From Ignavibacteriales bacterium (GTDB taxonomy: Bacteria; Bacteroidota; Ignavibacteria; Ignavibacteriales; Ignavibacteriaceae), in the NCBI GenBank assembly GCA_016709155.1, contig JADJEI010000001.1:620001-684000 (forward strand): 64,000 nt of DNA, written 5' to 3'. The notes below the pieces were generated by a model, which had not been told where the DNA came from, did no database searches, and saw only the letters and a list, made by a program, of their open reading frames with translations. Numbering within the stretch: position 1 is the stretch's first letter; every line of letters starts with the position of its first letter. The translations under genes and the position numbers were made by a program. This document shows, piece by piece, positions 8,843-17,591 of the stretch.

Positions 8843-10246
8843 TTATTGAGCACTAAGTGTTCCTAATCGTTCTAATTTCCCCCAGCGCATTTTAATTCCT
8901 AAAAATTCTTCGATTGTTGACATGGTTTTACAAATATCAATGATCAGGATAAAAACCATTCTATATATAATAGCGTAAGCCACCAGACGAAGTTCTTCTT
9001 TTTCTACCGCTACACAATATAATGCGGTCGTTAAATCCAGTAATGCCAATGCTGCCCACCAGAAAAATATCAGAGAAGTAAATCCAAATGCCAAAGCTGC
9101 AAAAATGAAAAATATATTTGCAGCAATATTCATTGTAGGCCAAATCAATGCTTCGTAAAACATATTCCATAATACAAACGTGTCGCCCAGATTGATGGTA
9201 GGGTTTATCATTAATTTTTTATGCTTACGGATTGATTGGATAATTCCGCGCGTCCATCTATAACGCTGTTTCAGAAGCTGTTGTAATTTTTCGGGCGCTT
9301 CAGTGTATGAAATTGCTCGAGGTTCATAATATATTTTCCAGCCCTTTGCTAATATTTTCAAAGTGAGGTCTGCGTCCTCGGCAAAAGTATCGCTGGAATA
9401 AAATCCTGCTTGTTCAAGAGCGCTCTTTCTAAATAAACCAACCGGACCTGGAATAATATTTACCAATCGCATAAAACTTTGTGCAGTTCGCACCATATTT
9501 AATCCCTCGATATATTCAAGTGATTGTAAATCAGTTAGAAATTTTCCGCGGTTTAAAACTTTAACATTTCCGGCAACGGCACCAATTTCAGGCTTCTGAA
9601 AATGACGCACAGCCATTCGCAAGCAATCTGCTGAAAGCTGTGAATCCCCATCCATGCATAAAACAAATTCGGCTTGCGAATAAGTTATACCTGCATTCAA
9701 TGCTGAAGCCTTTCCTCCATTAGGTTTATTAATCACTGAGATTTTAACTTCCGACTTTGTACCTTTATGAAATCCCGTAAGTTTCTCGATTACTTGTTTA
9801 GTGTTATCAGTCGAACCATCATTAACAACTATGATTTCATAATTTTCGTAATCAAGATCGAGCAATGATTTGACTGAATTCTCAACTACTTTTTCTTCAT
9901 TATAAACCGGAACAATAACCGAAATGAAAGGAGTAAATCCATTAAGTTTCTTGAATGTGTATTCATTCAAATAAAAATATGCGAATGTTAAAATTCCAAA
10001 GTATCGAAGTAATAAAATGAATAAAAAAAGTACAAGCGCTACTATTGTTGAATATTCTAATAACGAGCTAATTGACAAAACTGTCATTGGCAAGGTGTAG
10101 GCAATAATCATTATTAGGATCAATGATATTAACCCGCTTAACAGAATCCGTTTTAGATATTTCTTCTCCGGATTTTCATACTGATTGTTCAGATGATCAT
10201 TTTCGAGGGTTATTACTGTTCTTTTTATTTGCTGTTTTCCGGACAT
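8843..10246 (-). CDS. Processive family 2 glycosyltransferase (PgaC/hyaluronan-synthase-like exopolysaccharide synthase)
   Basis: The 467-residue protein has N-terminal helices (about 30-80), a cytosolic GT-A domain and C-terminal helices (about 370-440), the layout of polymerising inner-membrane synthases. All GT2 motifs are present: VPVYNEE and VNDGSTDNT for nucleotide binding, DGDS (DxD, about 197), FAEDADLT (about 290) and QRYRW (Q-x-x-R-W, about 330). No PilZ domain is attached, so direct c-di-GMP control is not evident. It heads a tightly packed run of genes and is separated from the upstream TPR/barrel gene by a 240-base gap that may hold its own promoter. The closest known relatives are poly-GlcNAc and similar synthases; the sugar cannot be read from sequence alone. 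Confidence 0.85.
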   Translation of the reverse strand: MSGKQQIKRTVITLENDHLNNQYENPEKKYLKRILLSGLISLILIMIIAYTLPMTVLSISSLLEYSTIVALVLFLFILLLRYFGILTFAYFYLNEYTFKKLNGFTPFISVIVPVYNEEKVVENSVKSLLDLDYENYEIIVVNDGSTDNTKQVIEKLTGFHKGTKSEVKISVINKPNGGKASALNAGITYSQAEFVLCMDGDSQLSADCLRMAVRHFQKPEIGAVAGNVKVLNRGKFLTDLQSLEYIEGLNMVRTAQSFMRLVNIIPGPVGLFRKSALEQAGFYSSDTFAEDADLTLKILAKGWKIYYEPRAISYTEAPEKLQQLLKQRYRWTRGIIQSIRKHKKLMINPTINLGDTFVLWNMFYEALIWPTMNIAANIFFIFAALAFGFTSLIFFWWAALALLDLTTALYCVAVEKEELRLVAYAIIYRMVFILIIDICKTMSTIEEFLGIKMRWGKLERLGTLSAQ

Positions 10247-10486
10247 AATTTTTTCTGATGAGATAACAATATTTCACAATTATAATGCCATCAAATCGCT
10301 TTGATTTTATTAAACTACTTGCACAATTCGGATAAACTCTGTAACAGAATCAGAATGCATTTTGCTTTGTACCAATCCAACACAATTTTTAATACCTGAA
10401 ATTTTTAATTAGGAACTTAAATTTTACAAATAAAAGTTTGAGAATTAAGATAAATTCAATTTGTCAAATCTGCAACTGCTAATAAA

Positions 10487-13345
10487 TTATAGCAGCCAAA
10501 ATAGTGTAGCAGTTATTGAGTATGAACTATATCCCAGTGACTGTTGTGCTGAGCTTGAACCGGTTATTCGGGATTTGAGAGTTAAGTTTTGAATCAGCTT
10601 AAAGTCAAATTCACCGTATATTTCACGCAAGATATAACTGATACTTGGAATTAATCCCACCTTTCCACCAACCGTCAGAGATGTTTCCTCATCCTTATAA
10701 AAATTGATGTCAGTATATAAACTGTGGGATTCAAATCCTGCCGGCGACCAATAATAAGGGGAAGCATTTTCAAAATTGTAATAATAGTATTCGTAACCAC
10801 CAGTCAAATTATCCTGAAATTCTTTTCCAACTCTAAATTCAAAACTATTGCCATTGTTTTTTGTACCTTCGGCAACAAATAAAAAGTTATACTTCGCTGA
10901 AAGTCTTAATCCAGAAGTTCCAAAGTATTTACCAGATAATCCAACGTTGGCAGCTCGTAATCTTTTATCAACTAAAAACGGGGAGTATAAAAGTAATGCG
11001 GCATCCATCGAATTAAAAAATACTGAAAAGTGATATAAATTTTTCTTTTCTATATTTATAGTATTTTCGGCGAATAAAAGTCCTTTGTAATCTTTAACAA
11101 AAGTTTTACCAAAAGAAGAGTTAATGGTAACTGTTTTGCCAAACTTCAGAAACACTGAACCTTTCACTGTCGAAATATCTTTACGAATTAAATCTGAATA
11201 AAGCGCTCCGCGGGAAACAAATCCGCCAATTGATAGAAAAGATGACAACCCGAATTCAAGTTTTACTCCCTGCAAATTCATTTTAAATCCTAAATTATCA
11301 TCATAATAATAAAACTGAGGTGAAACCAATACATAGGTCGGAATGTTGCCAACCGAGAATCCTGTCTGACCTTCAGGTCCGAGCCATGCAAATCTCTTTC
11401 TTAATAATTCTGAGGTGGGGGAGATTTCCCGAAGTTGCGAATAAATCAACCTTGCGTTTTCGAAATCACCATTTAATGCGTAAGAATCACCAAGATACAT
11501 TTTCACTTCTGCATCTTCGGGATTTTCGGCAGCCAATTTTTTAAAGGAGATTAAAGAGTTGACAGTATCGGCACTCCAATATAAAACTTTAGAACGCTGT
11601 TTAGAGATTTCATAATTATATTCCACCGAAAGAAGTGAATCATAAATATTAATCGCTGCGCTAAAATTATTTTCACAAAGGAAAGCATCGGCAAGTTCTT
11701 TATAGACAGATTTATCAGAATTAGGATCGGATAAATATTCTTTAAATAAATTTTGAGCTTGGCGGCACTTCTTTTCAAATAATAATTGCCTTGCCTCTTC
11801 AACTTTTTTATAAAGTGCTGCTGCATCATTTCTTTCTTTTTGAAGCACAAGCATAGAGCGCAAATTTATCACATCGGAATTTTCGGGCGCTAAATCATTT
11901 GCAGTGGAAACATATTTCTCGAATGATTCAAAATCTTCAGATTGAAAATTTAACATTGCCAATGTTATTAATGCATCCAAATTATTTTTATCAGAAGAAA
12001 TAACATTGTTAAGATAATTTTCCGCAATATCAAGGTCCTCATTCATCCAAACTGATAACTTTGACCAAAGCAATTGGTATTCAATTTTAGATGGATTGAT
12101 ATCTAATAGTTTGCCGGCAATTTGCTTCGATTCCTGAAATTCATTATTCCATTCAAGATGTTGGGCGTATTGATAAAGTACTTCCTCGTCATTAGGAAAT
12201 TCGATAAGATAATTTTCAAACATTGAAATTGATTTATCAAGCTGCTTACGATAGCTAAAATATTTCGCTAACTCCAGAACAACATCCTTTTTATTGGGAT
12301 TGATTTCGTACTGTTGTTGAAGCGAATCAATCTTGCTTGTGTAATAGAAATTTCTTTTGGAGCTTACTTCAGCATAAAGACTATCATAAGAATTTCTATC
12401 AGTTCCGATTTCTCCCAAAATTAATAGCTGCTGAAAAGCTTCCTCAAATCTGTTTACTTTTAAAAGTTCATTAATTAGAGAAATTCTCTTTGTAGAATTC
12501 TCCGGATTAAGTTTTAATTCTTTGAATAATTTATCAATAAGATATTCCTTTTGCCCCTGTTTCGTTATCCCATAATTGAATCTTTTTGTTGTGTCATTAA
12601 CAGTATAAACATATCCTTTACCGCGTGCTAAGTCCAGTCCGTCAAGTGCTTCTTTGAAGTAAGGCTTTAACTCAAGAGCATTCTGAAAGGCTTTGATAGC
12701 AGTTTGTGTTTTACCAAGCCACATAGAAAAGTACCCATAGCGCGACCATAGGCGCTGATCATCGGGATATTTTTCGCAATATCTTTTCAATATAGGCTCA
12801 CCTTTGGAGATGTGATTATTCTTTGCAAGTATTTCTGTGTATCGGATAATTTCATCTGATGAAGCTTCTTCTAATTTCAAATATTTGTCGTACCACGATT
12901 CGGCTTCATCCCAGTTACCAAGATTTTTATATGATTTTCCAATTTCTAAATAGTTCAAGGGTTTCAATGGATTGAGTGCAATTTCTCTTTTATGACCTTC
13001 AATCTTATTAAATAAAAGTGAATGCCACGCTTCGATAGTTCTGTTGAGATTATCATTTATCTCTTTATTGCTGGTATCTAATTTTTTTGCTGAGCGAAAA
13101 TCATAAACTGCATATTCGTACTGACCTCTTTTTTCATTACACAGCCCGCGCAAGTTATATCCATCAGCGCGCTGTGGAAATGCTGAGATATATCGGTTAA
13201 GCAGATCTATAGCTTCGCCGTATCTACCGACTTTCATTTCTTGCAGTGCTTGCGATTTGATATTTTCAGAATTGTTCTGAGAGGATACTTGAAGGTTTGC
13301 AAGAATAAAAATAGCAGCAACAATGAAAAGATTTGACCTCTTCAT
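10487..13345 (-). CDS. TPR superhelix plus outer-membrane beta-barrel, polysaccharide exporter-like (PgaA/BcsC/PelB-type)
   Basis: A signal peptide (about 1-22, MKRSNLFIVAAIFILANLQV) is followed by many TPR units (about 25-650, for example AIDLLNRYISAFPQRADGY). The last roughly 260 residues form an alternating beta-rich barrel ending in aromatic FWLL. This arrangement, a periplasmic TPR superhelix joined to an outer-membrane barrel, is the hallmark of exporters in synthase-dependent exopolysaccharide systems. At 952 residues it is in the range of PgaA and PelB. The start lies one base after the stop of the KaiC-like gene, so the two are probably translated together. The barrel may belong to the YaiO-like group; the assignment rests on architecture. 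Confidence 0.75.
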   Translation of the reverse strand: MKRSNLFIVAAIFILANLQVSSQNNSENIKSQALQEMKVGRYGEAIDLLNRYISAFPQRADGYNLRGLCNEKRGQYEYAVYDFRSAKKLDTSNKEINDNLNRTIEAWHSLLFNKIEGHKREIALNPLKPLNYLEIGKSYKNLGNWDEAESWYDKYLKLEEASSDEIIRYTEILAKNNHISKGEPILKRYCEKYPDDQRLWSRYGYFSMWLGKTQTAIKAFQNALELKPYFKEALDGLDLARGKGYVYTVNDTTKRFNYGITKQGQKEYLIDKLFKELKLNPENSTKRISLINELLKVNRFEEAFQQLLILGEIGTDRNSYDSLYAEVSSKRNFYYTSKIDSLQQQYEINPNKKDVVLELAKYFSYRKQLDKSISMFENYLIEFPNDEEVLYQYAQHLEWNNEFQESKQIAGKLLDINPSKIEYQLLWSKLSVWMNEDLDIAENYLNNVISSDKNNLDALITLAMLNFQSEDFESFEKYVSTANDLAPENSDVINLRSMLVLQKERNDAAALYKKVEEARQLLFEKKCRQAQNLFKEYLSDPNSDKSVYKELADAFLCENNFSAAINIYDSLLSVEYNYEISKQRSKVLYWSADTVNSLISFKKLAAENPEDAEVKMYLGDSYALNGDFENARLIYSQLREISPTSELLRKRFAWLGPEGQTGFSVGNIPTYVLVSPQFYYYDDNLGFKMNLQGVKLEFGLSSFLSIGGFVSRGALYSDLIRKDISTVKGSVFLKFGKTVTINSSFGKTFVKDYKGLLFAENTINIEKKNLYHFSVFFNSMDAALLLYSPFLVDKRLRAANVGLSGKYFGTSGLRLSAKYNFLFVAEGTKNNGNSFEFRVGKEFQDNLTGGYEYYYYNFENASPYYWSPAGFESHSLYTDINFYKDEETSLTVGGKVGLIPSISYILREIYGEFDFKLIQNLTLKSRITGSSSAQQSLGYSSYSITATLFWLL

Positions 13346-13346
13346 T

Positions 13347-14570
13347 TTATACGAAGCCGTATTTATTCTTTAGAAAACTATTTTGTTCATCGAGGTGAGT
13401 AAAAACATCATCTGCGTCTTTCACATAATCTTCAATTTTAATTGAAAGTACTGAAATCAATTGAAGAATTACATCCAGCGAAACTTTTTCACTTGCAGGA
13501 AGATTATTTTTAATCTTACTCAATAAAGACGTGAGAGATTGCGAATCTGATTTAGGGGTGAGAATTAAGATCTTATTTTCATCAACACAAATTTTATCCT
13601 TCTTATCAATAGATAGCCGGACTGCATTTTTCAATTGGCTAATAGATAAAAAGCCTTGTGATTCAGCAGAGGATTCAAGCTTAAGTGATAGAACGGAAGA
13701 ACTTTGACCGGTGGTTTTGAATAGAGCAATTTGATTATTCAAAATTAATTTAAAGTCATCAAGACTGTAAAGATTAGCGGTATAAAATTCTTCTTCCGGT
13801 ATATTAATTTCCGAAAGATTTCGATACTGCCTTTCCAGTTTACCTTCAGAATTAAAATTTTTGACCGGTTGCAAATCCTGTTTCTCTATCACAATGCCTT
13901 TATACGCTTCAATTGAATATCGTGCTTGAAATTCACCTTCAGTGTGACCTATGTTAGGTGAAATACTCATCCAACCGGAGTATGGCGATTTTTCTTCTTT
14001 TAATAGATAAACCATTCCGGTAACATTTGAGCTTAAAATATTCAAAATGTTTTGAGCGACATTAGTAGCCGGCATTCCAAGTACAAACAGTGAAGTGGTT
14101 CCGGAGTCTTCAATTTTCTCTATCGTTTCTAAAAATGTTTCTTCGAGCAGCTTAATATTATTAAAACTAATAAAAGGCGTAAGCTCATCAAAAACAATTT
14201 TGGATGGTTGATATTGCTCAACAACTTTTGAAATATCTTTTAGATAATCAACAAAAACTTCATCTCCATTTTCTTCAATCACATTTGGTGCATTTACCCG
14301 AACAACAATAACAAGATTATGATTCATAGCCTGCTGAAGATCAAAGTCAATAGAGGCAGCTTGAATAAGAAGATCTTTCGGACGCATATTAGTGAAGTAA
14401 AGGCATACTTCCCCACGTGAAGCACAGTCGCGTGCAAATTGCAATCCCAGTAAAGTCCTGCCTGATTTATGCTGCCCGATTAAAAGATATGATCCCCCTC
14501 GATAGAAGCCTCCCCAGGAAGAATCAACTAATGGAATTCCGGTTGGTATAATTTGTATTCGTCTTTTCAT
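13347..14570 (-). CDS. KaiC/RadA-like RecA-fold ATPase with atypical Walker A
   Basis: I chose ATG at 14570 over two in-frame TTG codons up to 14585 because the RecA-fold core starts right after it (IIPTGIPLVDSSWGGFYRGG). Residues about 20-230 match the KaiC/RAD55 ATPase fold. The P-loop reads GQHKSGRTLL (about 33), with Arg in place of the invariant Lys of GKT, while Walker B is intact (KIVFDEL, about 127). The C-terminal 170 residues are not recognised. It is one base from the exporter gene, so it is expected to act with it. KaiC-like ATPases act in clocks, chemotaxis and regulation; here a regulatory or energy-sensing role in polymer production is an inference. Confidence 0.7.
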   Translation of the reverse strand: MKRRIQIIPTGIPLVDSSWGGFYRGGSYLLIGQHKSGRTLLGLQFARDCASRGEVCLYFTNMRPKDLLIQAASIDFDLQQAMNHNLVIVVRVNAPNVIEENGDEVFVDYLKDISKVVEQYQPSKIVFDELTPFISFNNIKLLEETFLETIEKIEDSGTTSLFVLGMPATNVAQNILNILSSNVTGMVYLLKEEKSPYSGWMSISPNIGHTEGEFQARYSIEAYKGIVIEKQDLQPVKNFNSEGKLERQYRNLSEINIPEEEFYTANLYSLDDFKLILNNQIALFKTTGQSSSVLSLKLESSAESQGFLSISQLKNAVRLSIDKKDKICVDENKILILTPKSDSQSLTSLLSKIKNNLPASEKVSLDVILQLISVLSIKIEDYVKDADDVFTHLDEQNSFLKNKYGFV

Positions 14571-14794
14571 TTTCAAAATTTTCAAATAAATGCCAAATTT
14601 TATGCCGTTTCAAAACAAACTGAATGAAAACAATTTCAATGGATAAATTGAATTCTCTTGCTCTAAACAGAGACAAGTAATTTTACCTGTATTAGATTGC
14701 AACATAAGAAATATTTATGCAGAAAGTAATACTTATCTGCTAAGTGCGAAGGGAGAAATGAAATAAAGTTTTTCACAAAAAAATATAAAATCTT

Positions 14795-16439
14795 TTACCG
14801 GTTTGAAAAAAATCCATAGACAAATATTGCTGTGGCATTCCCGGATATTGTTGGCTCGTTTGTTACAAAGTCCTGAAAGTCGTCAAAGAATTTGCCGCTA
14901 TCAGAATTAAATTTTTCATACTCCAAATTTTTCCGGTTTATGGGATATTTATCTAAAACGGATTGGGGAGCAGGTCCTGCAGTAAGAGCTCCGGGCAAAT
15001 AACCATTGTGGAAATAACCGACTTGCGAATGCATGCGTTGGGGAAATTTTTTCCCAACTCCATAAATGAAACTTAATCCCCAGGAATTTCTACCCAGCAC
15101 AAAATCACGGTGGTTATAAATTAAATTATCGTATTTATTACTATGAGAAATAGCTTTGAATAAAATTCCTTGTAGAGTGATTCCAAGAAATGAATTTGTT
15201 GTTCCCCATGAATAAGGCATTCCCAAACCAAAGGAAGAAGAATCAGAGAACTTTTGAAATGACTGAAGATTATTTTCGATATATTTTAAATAAGAATTGT
15301 CAATCTTTGATAATTTATAGTGTGCTAATGAATTTATGTTTGACGAGCTCCACCAATAATCGGATCCAGCACTATCGGCGAATTGCTTTGCATCATTCAA
15401 ATATTCTTCTTCGCCTGTCGCATAAAATAATTCGACAGCCCCTAAAGCAAGTTTTCCCCAAAAAGCATTATCCTGATAAAATCCGGAATAACTGGAATCA
15501 ATATTATCAACACTATTTTTAAAATCGTAAAGGTTTAGAGCAGCATTCAAACATTTGACAGCGAAAGAAGAATCAAGAAATTTATTGTGCCATATACGGT
15601 AAGCAGAAGCCATTACAGCGGTGAAGATACCGATTTGATTTTTCCAATTCCATAAAACCCAGGCCTATCAAACATCAACGAATCGTCTTCAGGCATTCTC
15701 CAAATAAGTTTGTGGTCATCCAGGTCCTGAACTTGAGTAATAATTTTTCCCGGGGCATAATTGCAGCGCAAAAGCCAATCCAATCCGATTCTTGCTTCTT
15801 CTAAAATATCGGGGACAGAATTTCCGTTATTATCAAAATTAAATTTTTCTTCATCAAACTCATAAGCAAACAAAAGCATGTAGGTTGTATAGGCAGCAGT
15901 AGAAAAAAACTTTATATAATCACCTGCATCGTGCCATCCTCCTGTTACATCAATGGACACCACAGTGGAATCACCAATTACAGCAGAAACATCTGAAAGG
16001 TGGCAAGGCTGGTGTAGAAATGGATTGGTGGGTCCGCATCTTTGAACTTTTAAGAATAACATGAGCGAATCAACCATTGAATTATAAATACGCTCCCCTA
16101 TCAAAAATGCTTCAGATCGAACATCAGAATAACTGATATAATATTTTCCCGGAGTTGTGATTGAATCAAAACGAATTTCTTTACAATTAAAAGAATCACT
16201 GCCTGGAAAAGATATTTGAGTTACAATGTTCGTAAAACAATTTGATTGTTTGATACATCTATTATTTTAAATGAATCTGTTTGAGTTGGGGTATCAACCA
16301 ATATAATAGCTGATTTAAGATCATCTGGAAGAAAACCAACTTGATTTAAACGAATAAATATTTGCGGTTGGCTTTGACTAAAAACAGAAGTAAGCGAAAT
16401 GATAAAAAAAAACATAAGGACTGAATGAAATCGTTTCAT
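14795..16439 (-). pseudogene. Glycoside hydrolase family 9 (endoglucanase-type), interrupted by two frameshifts
   Basis: Three adjacent pieces together form a GH9 enzyme of about 548 residues. Piece 16221-16439 has a signal peptide and a CelD_N-type Ig domain (IRLNQVGFLPDDLKSAIIL). Piece 15613-16104 has GGWHDAGDYIKF with the catalytic-base Asp and WLLRCNYAPG. Piece 14795-15613 has the LGRNSWGLSFIYGVG region and TNEPTISGNAT with the proton-donor Glu. One extra base in the A run at 16234-16237 and one in the T run at 15639-15643 (plus-strand coordinates) restore a single frame, reading QIVFTNIVTQISFPG and GKNQIGIFTAVMASA across the joins. All active-site residues survive, which favours sequencing indels or very recent damage. 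GH9 enzymes cut beta-1,4-glucans. It lies on the same strand upstream of the exporter/synthase block and could trim or release the polymer. Confidence 0.8.
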
Positions 16440-16461
16440 CCAATCAGCTAATCTAAAGTCG

Positions 16462-17095
16462 TCATTTTTTTTTAACTTCAGCCGGAAAATTTGTGCCTAC
16501 AATTATATCCCATACAGGCGAACTAACTCCGTAACCTTTATTTGAGTTGAGGTAGTGATGTCTCATGTGGTGATTTTTTATTGCAAGCCAGAATTTACCG
16601 TGCATGTTAAAATGATGAACTGCATAATGAGTAATATCATAAAAAAGATATCCGCCGATAAACCCGATGAAAAATGGTGCGACATATATTCCGCCTAAAA
16701 AACTCTGAAAAATAAAATAAAATAATGCAGCGAGAGGAATGCTGACAGCAGGAGGCATCACTAATCTGCGCGAATCGCTTGGGTAATCATGATGAACACC
16801 ATGAAACATGAAATGCATTTTTTTTCCAAATGAACTTTTTGGTTCATAATGAAAAATAAAACGGTGCAGCAAATATTCTGTTAATGTCCAAACAGCAATT
16901 CCAAATAAAATGAACTCAGAAATCTGTCCGGCAGTTAGCGAGAAAAAAAATATCGACCGATAAAAAGAAGAAACCTATCACCGGCAAATAAATATAAAGC
17001 GGGACAGTGAAGTGAACCCGTGAGAAAAATTCAAGAATATCGTTCTTGAACATTCTAACTGTTTCATCCTTATTGGATACAAAATTTTTAGCCAT
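16462..17095 (-). pseudogene. Fatty acid hydroxylase / sterol desaturase superfamily protein, one frameshift
   Basis: ATG at 17095 follows a good AAGGAAA ribosome site. The frame breaks in the eight-base homopolymer at 16943-16950; with seven bases the protein is continuous at about 210 residues (SVDIFFSLTAGQISEFILFG). Four membrane stretches carry the diiron histidine clusters: HRFIFHYE, HFMFHGVHH, HYAVHH and NHHMRHH. This is the fatty acid 2-hydroxylase-like branch, which acts on membrane lipids with O2. It ends 22 bases before the GH9 gene, so they may share a transcript. A plausible promoter (TTGACC, 18 bases, TATCTT) lies upstream on the minus strand. Confidence 0.75.
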
Positions 17096-17414
17096 AGTTA
17101 CTTTCCTTAAAAATACATTTCATAAGATTATTGAGATTAACTAAATCTTTGAGATCAAAATAAATATTTTTCACTTACTTGTAAAGTGCAATTTGTCAAT
17201 TAAGATACATAAATCAATTCTTAGAGGTCAAAAAGTAAATTTGAAGGTTTTTACAACAAATCTTTAATGACAATTATCTTCCTCCCAAATTATGTTTTTT
17301 GCAGATATGGGGATAAATACTTTCTTTAACTTAATTATTAGATTCAACTTGAACTTCTCTTATGAAATTCATAATATTGTTTAATAAAATTTATTGACTA
17401 ATTAAACTGTTAGG
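17096..17414. other. Divergent intergenic region
   Basis: This AT-rich stretch of about 320 bases lies between the minus-strand hydroxylase and the small plus-strand gene. It should hold both promoters; the minus-strand candidate is TTGACC-18-TATCTT near 17190-17230. No repeat or RNA gene was recognised. Confidence 0.4.
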
Positions 17415-17528
17415 ATGAGCATGGGATTAACAACTTCTGGGATTATTTTTATGACCGCCGCATGGGGTAGCATTTTCATACTAACTATTTATTGCTTCCT
17501 CAAAGTTTTAAGATCTGATAAAAAATAA
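17415..17528 (+). CDS. Small single-helix membrane protein, symporter accessory-subunit-like
   Basis: This short frame encodes 37 residues and reads MGLTTSGIIFMTAAWGS from its second ATG. A single hydrophobic helix is followed by the basic tail LKVLRSDKK. AGGA lies five bases before the second ATG (17421), which is therefore the more likely start (35 residues). The size, the Trp-Gly in the helix and the Lys/Arg tail resemble small subunits of sodium symporters (MetS-like proteins). No transporter gene is next to it here, which is odd for such a subunit. The call rests on general resemblance and reading-frame quality only. Confidence 0.5.
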   Translation: MSMGLTTSGIIFMTAAWGSIFILTIYCFLKVLRSDKK

Positions 17529-17591
17529 CCCTTATACATCAGTAATATTTCCTGAGTGCTATAAAAAATTAGTTGTGGGTTAAAGTAACTT

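Noticed and set aside
10247..10486. Promoter with TTGACA upstream of the GT2 gene
   Set aside because: TTGACA occurs on the minus strand but no acceptable -10 element lies 16-18 bases away, so it is not listed as a feature.
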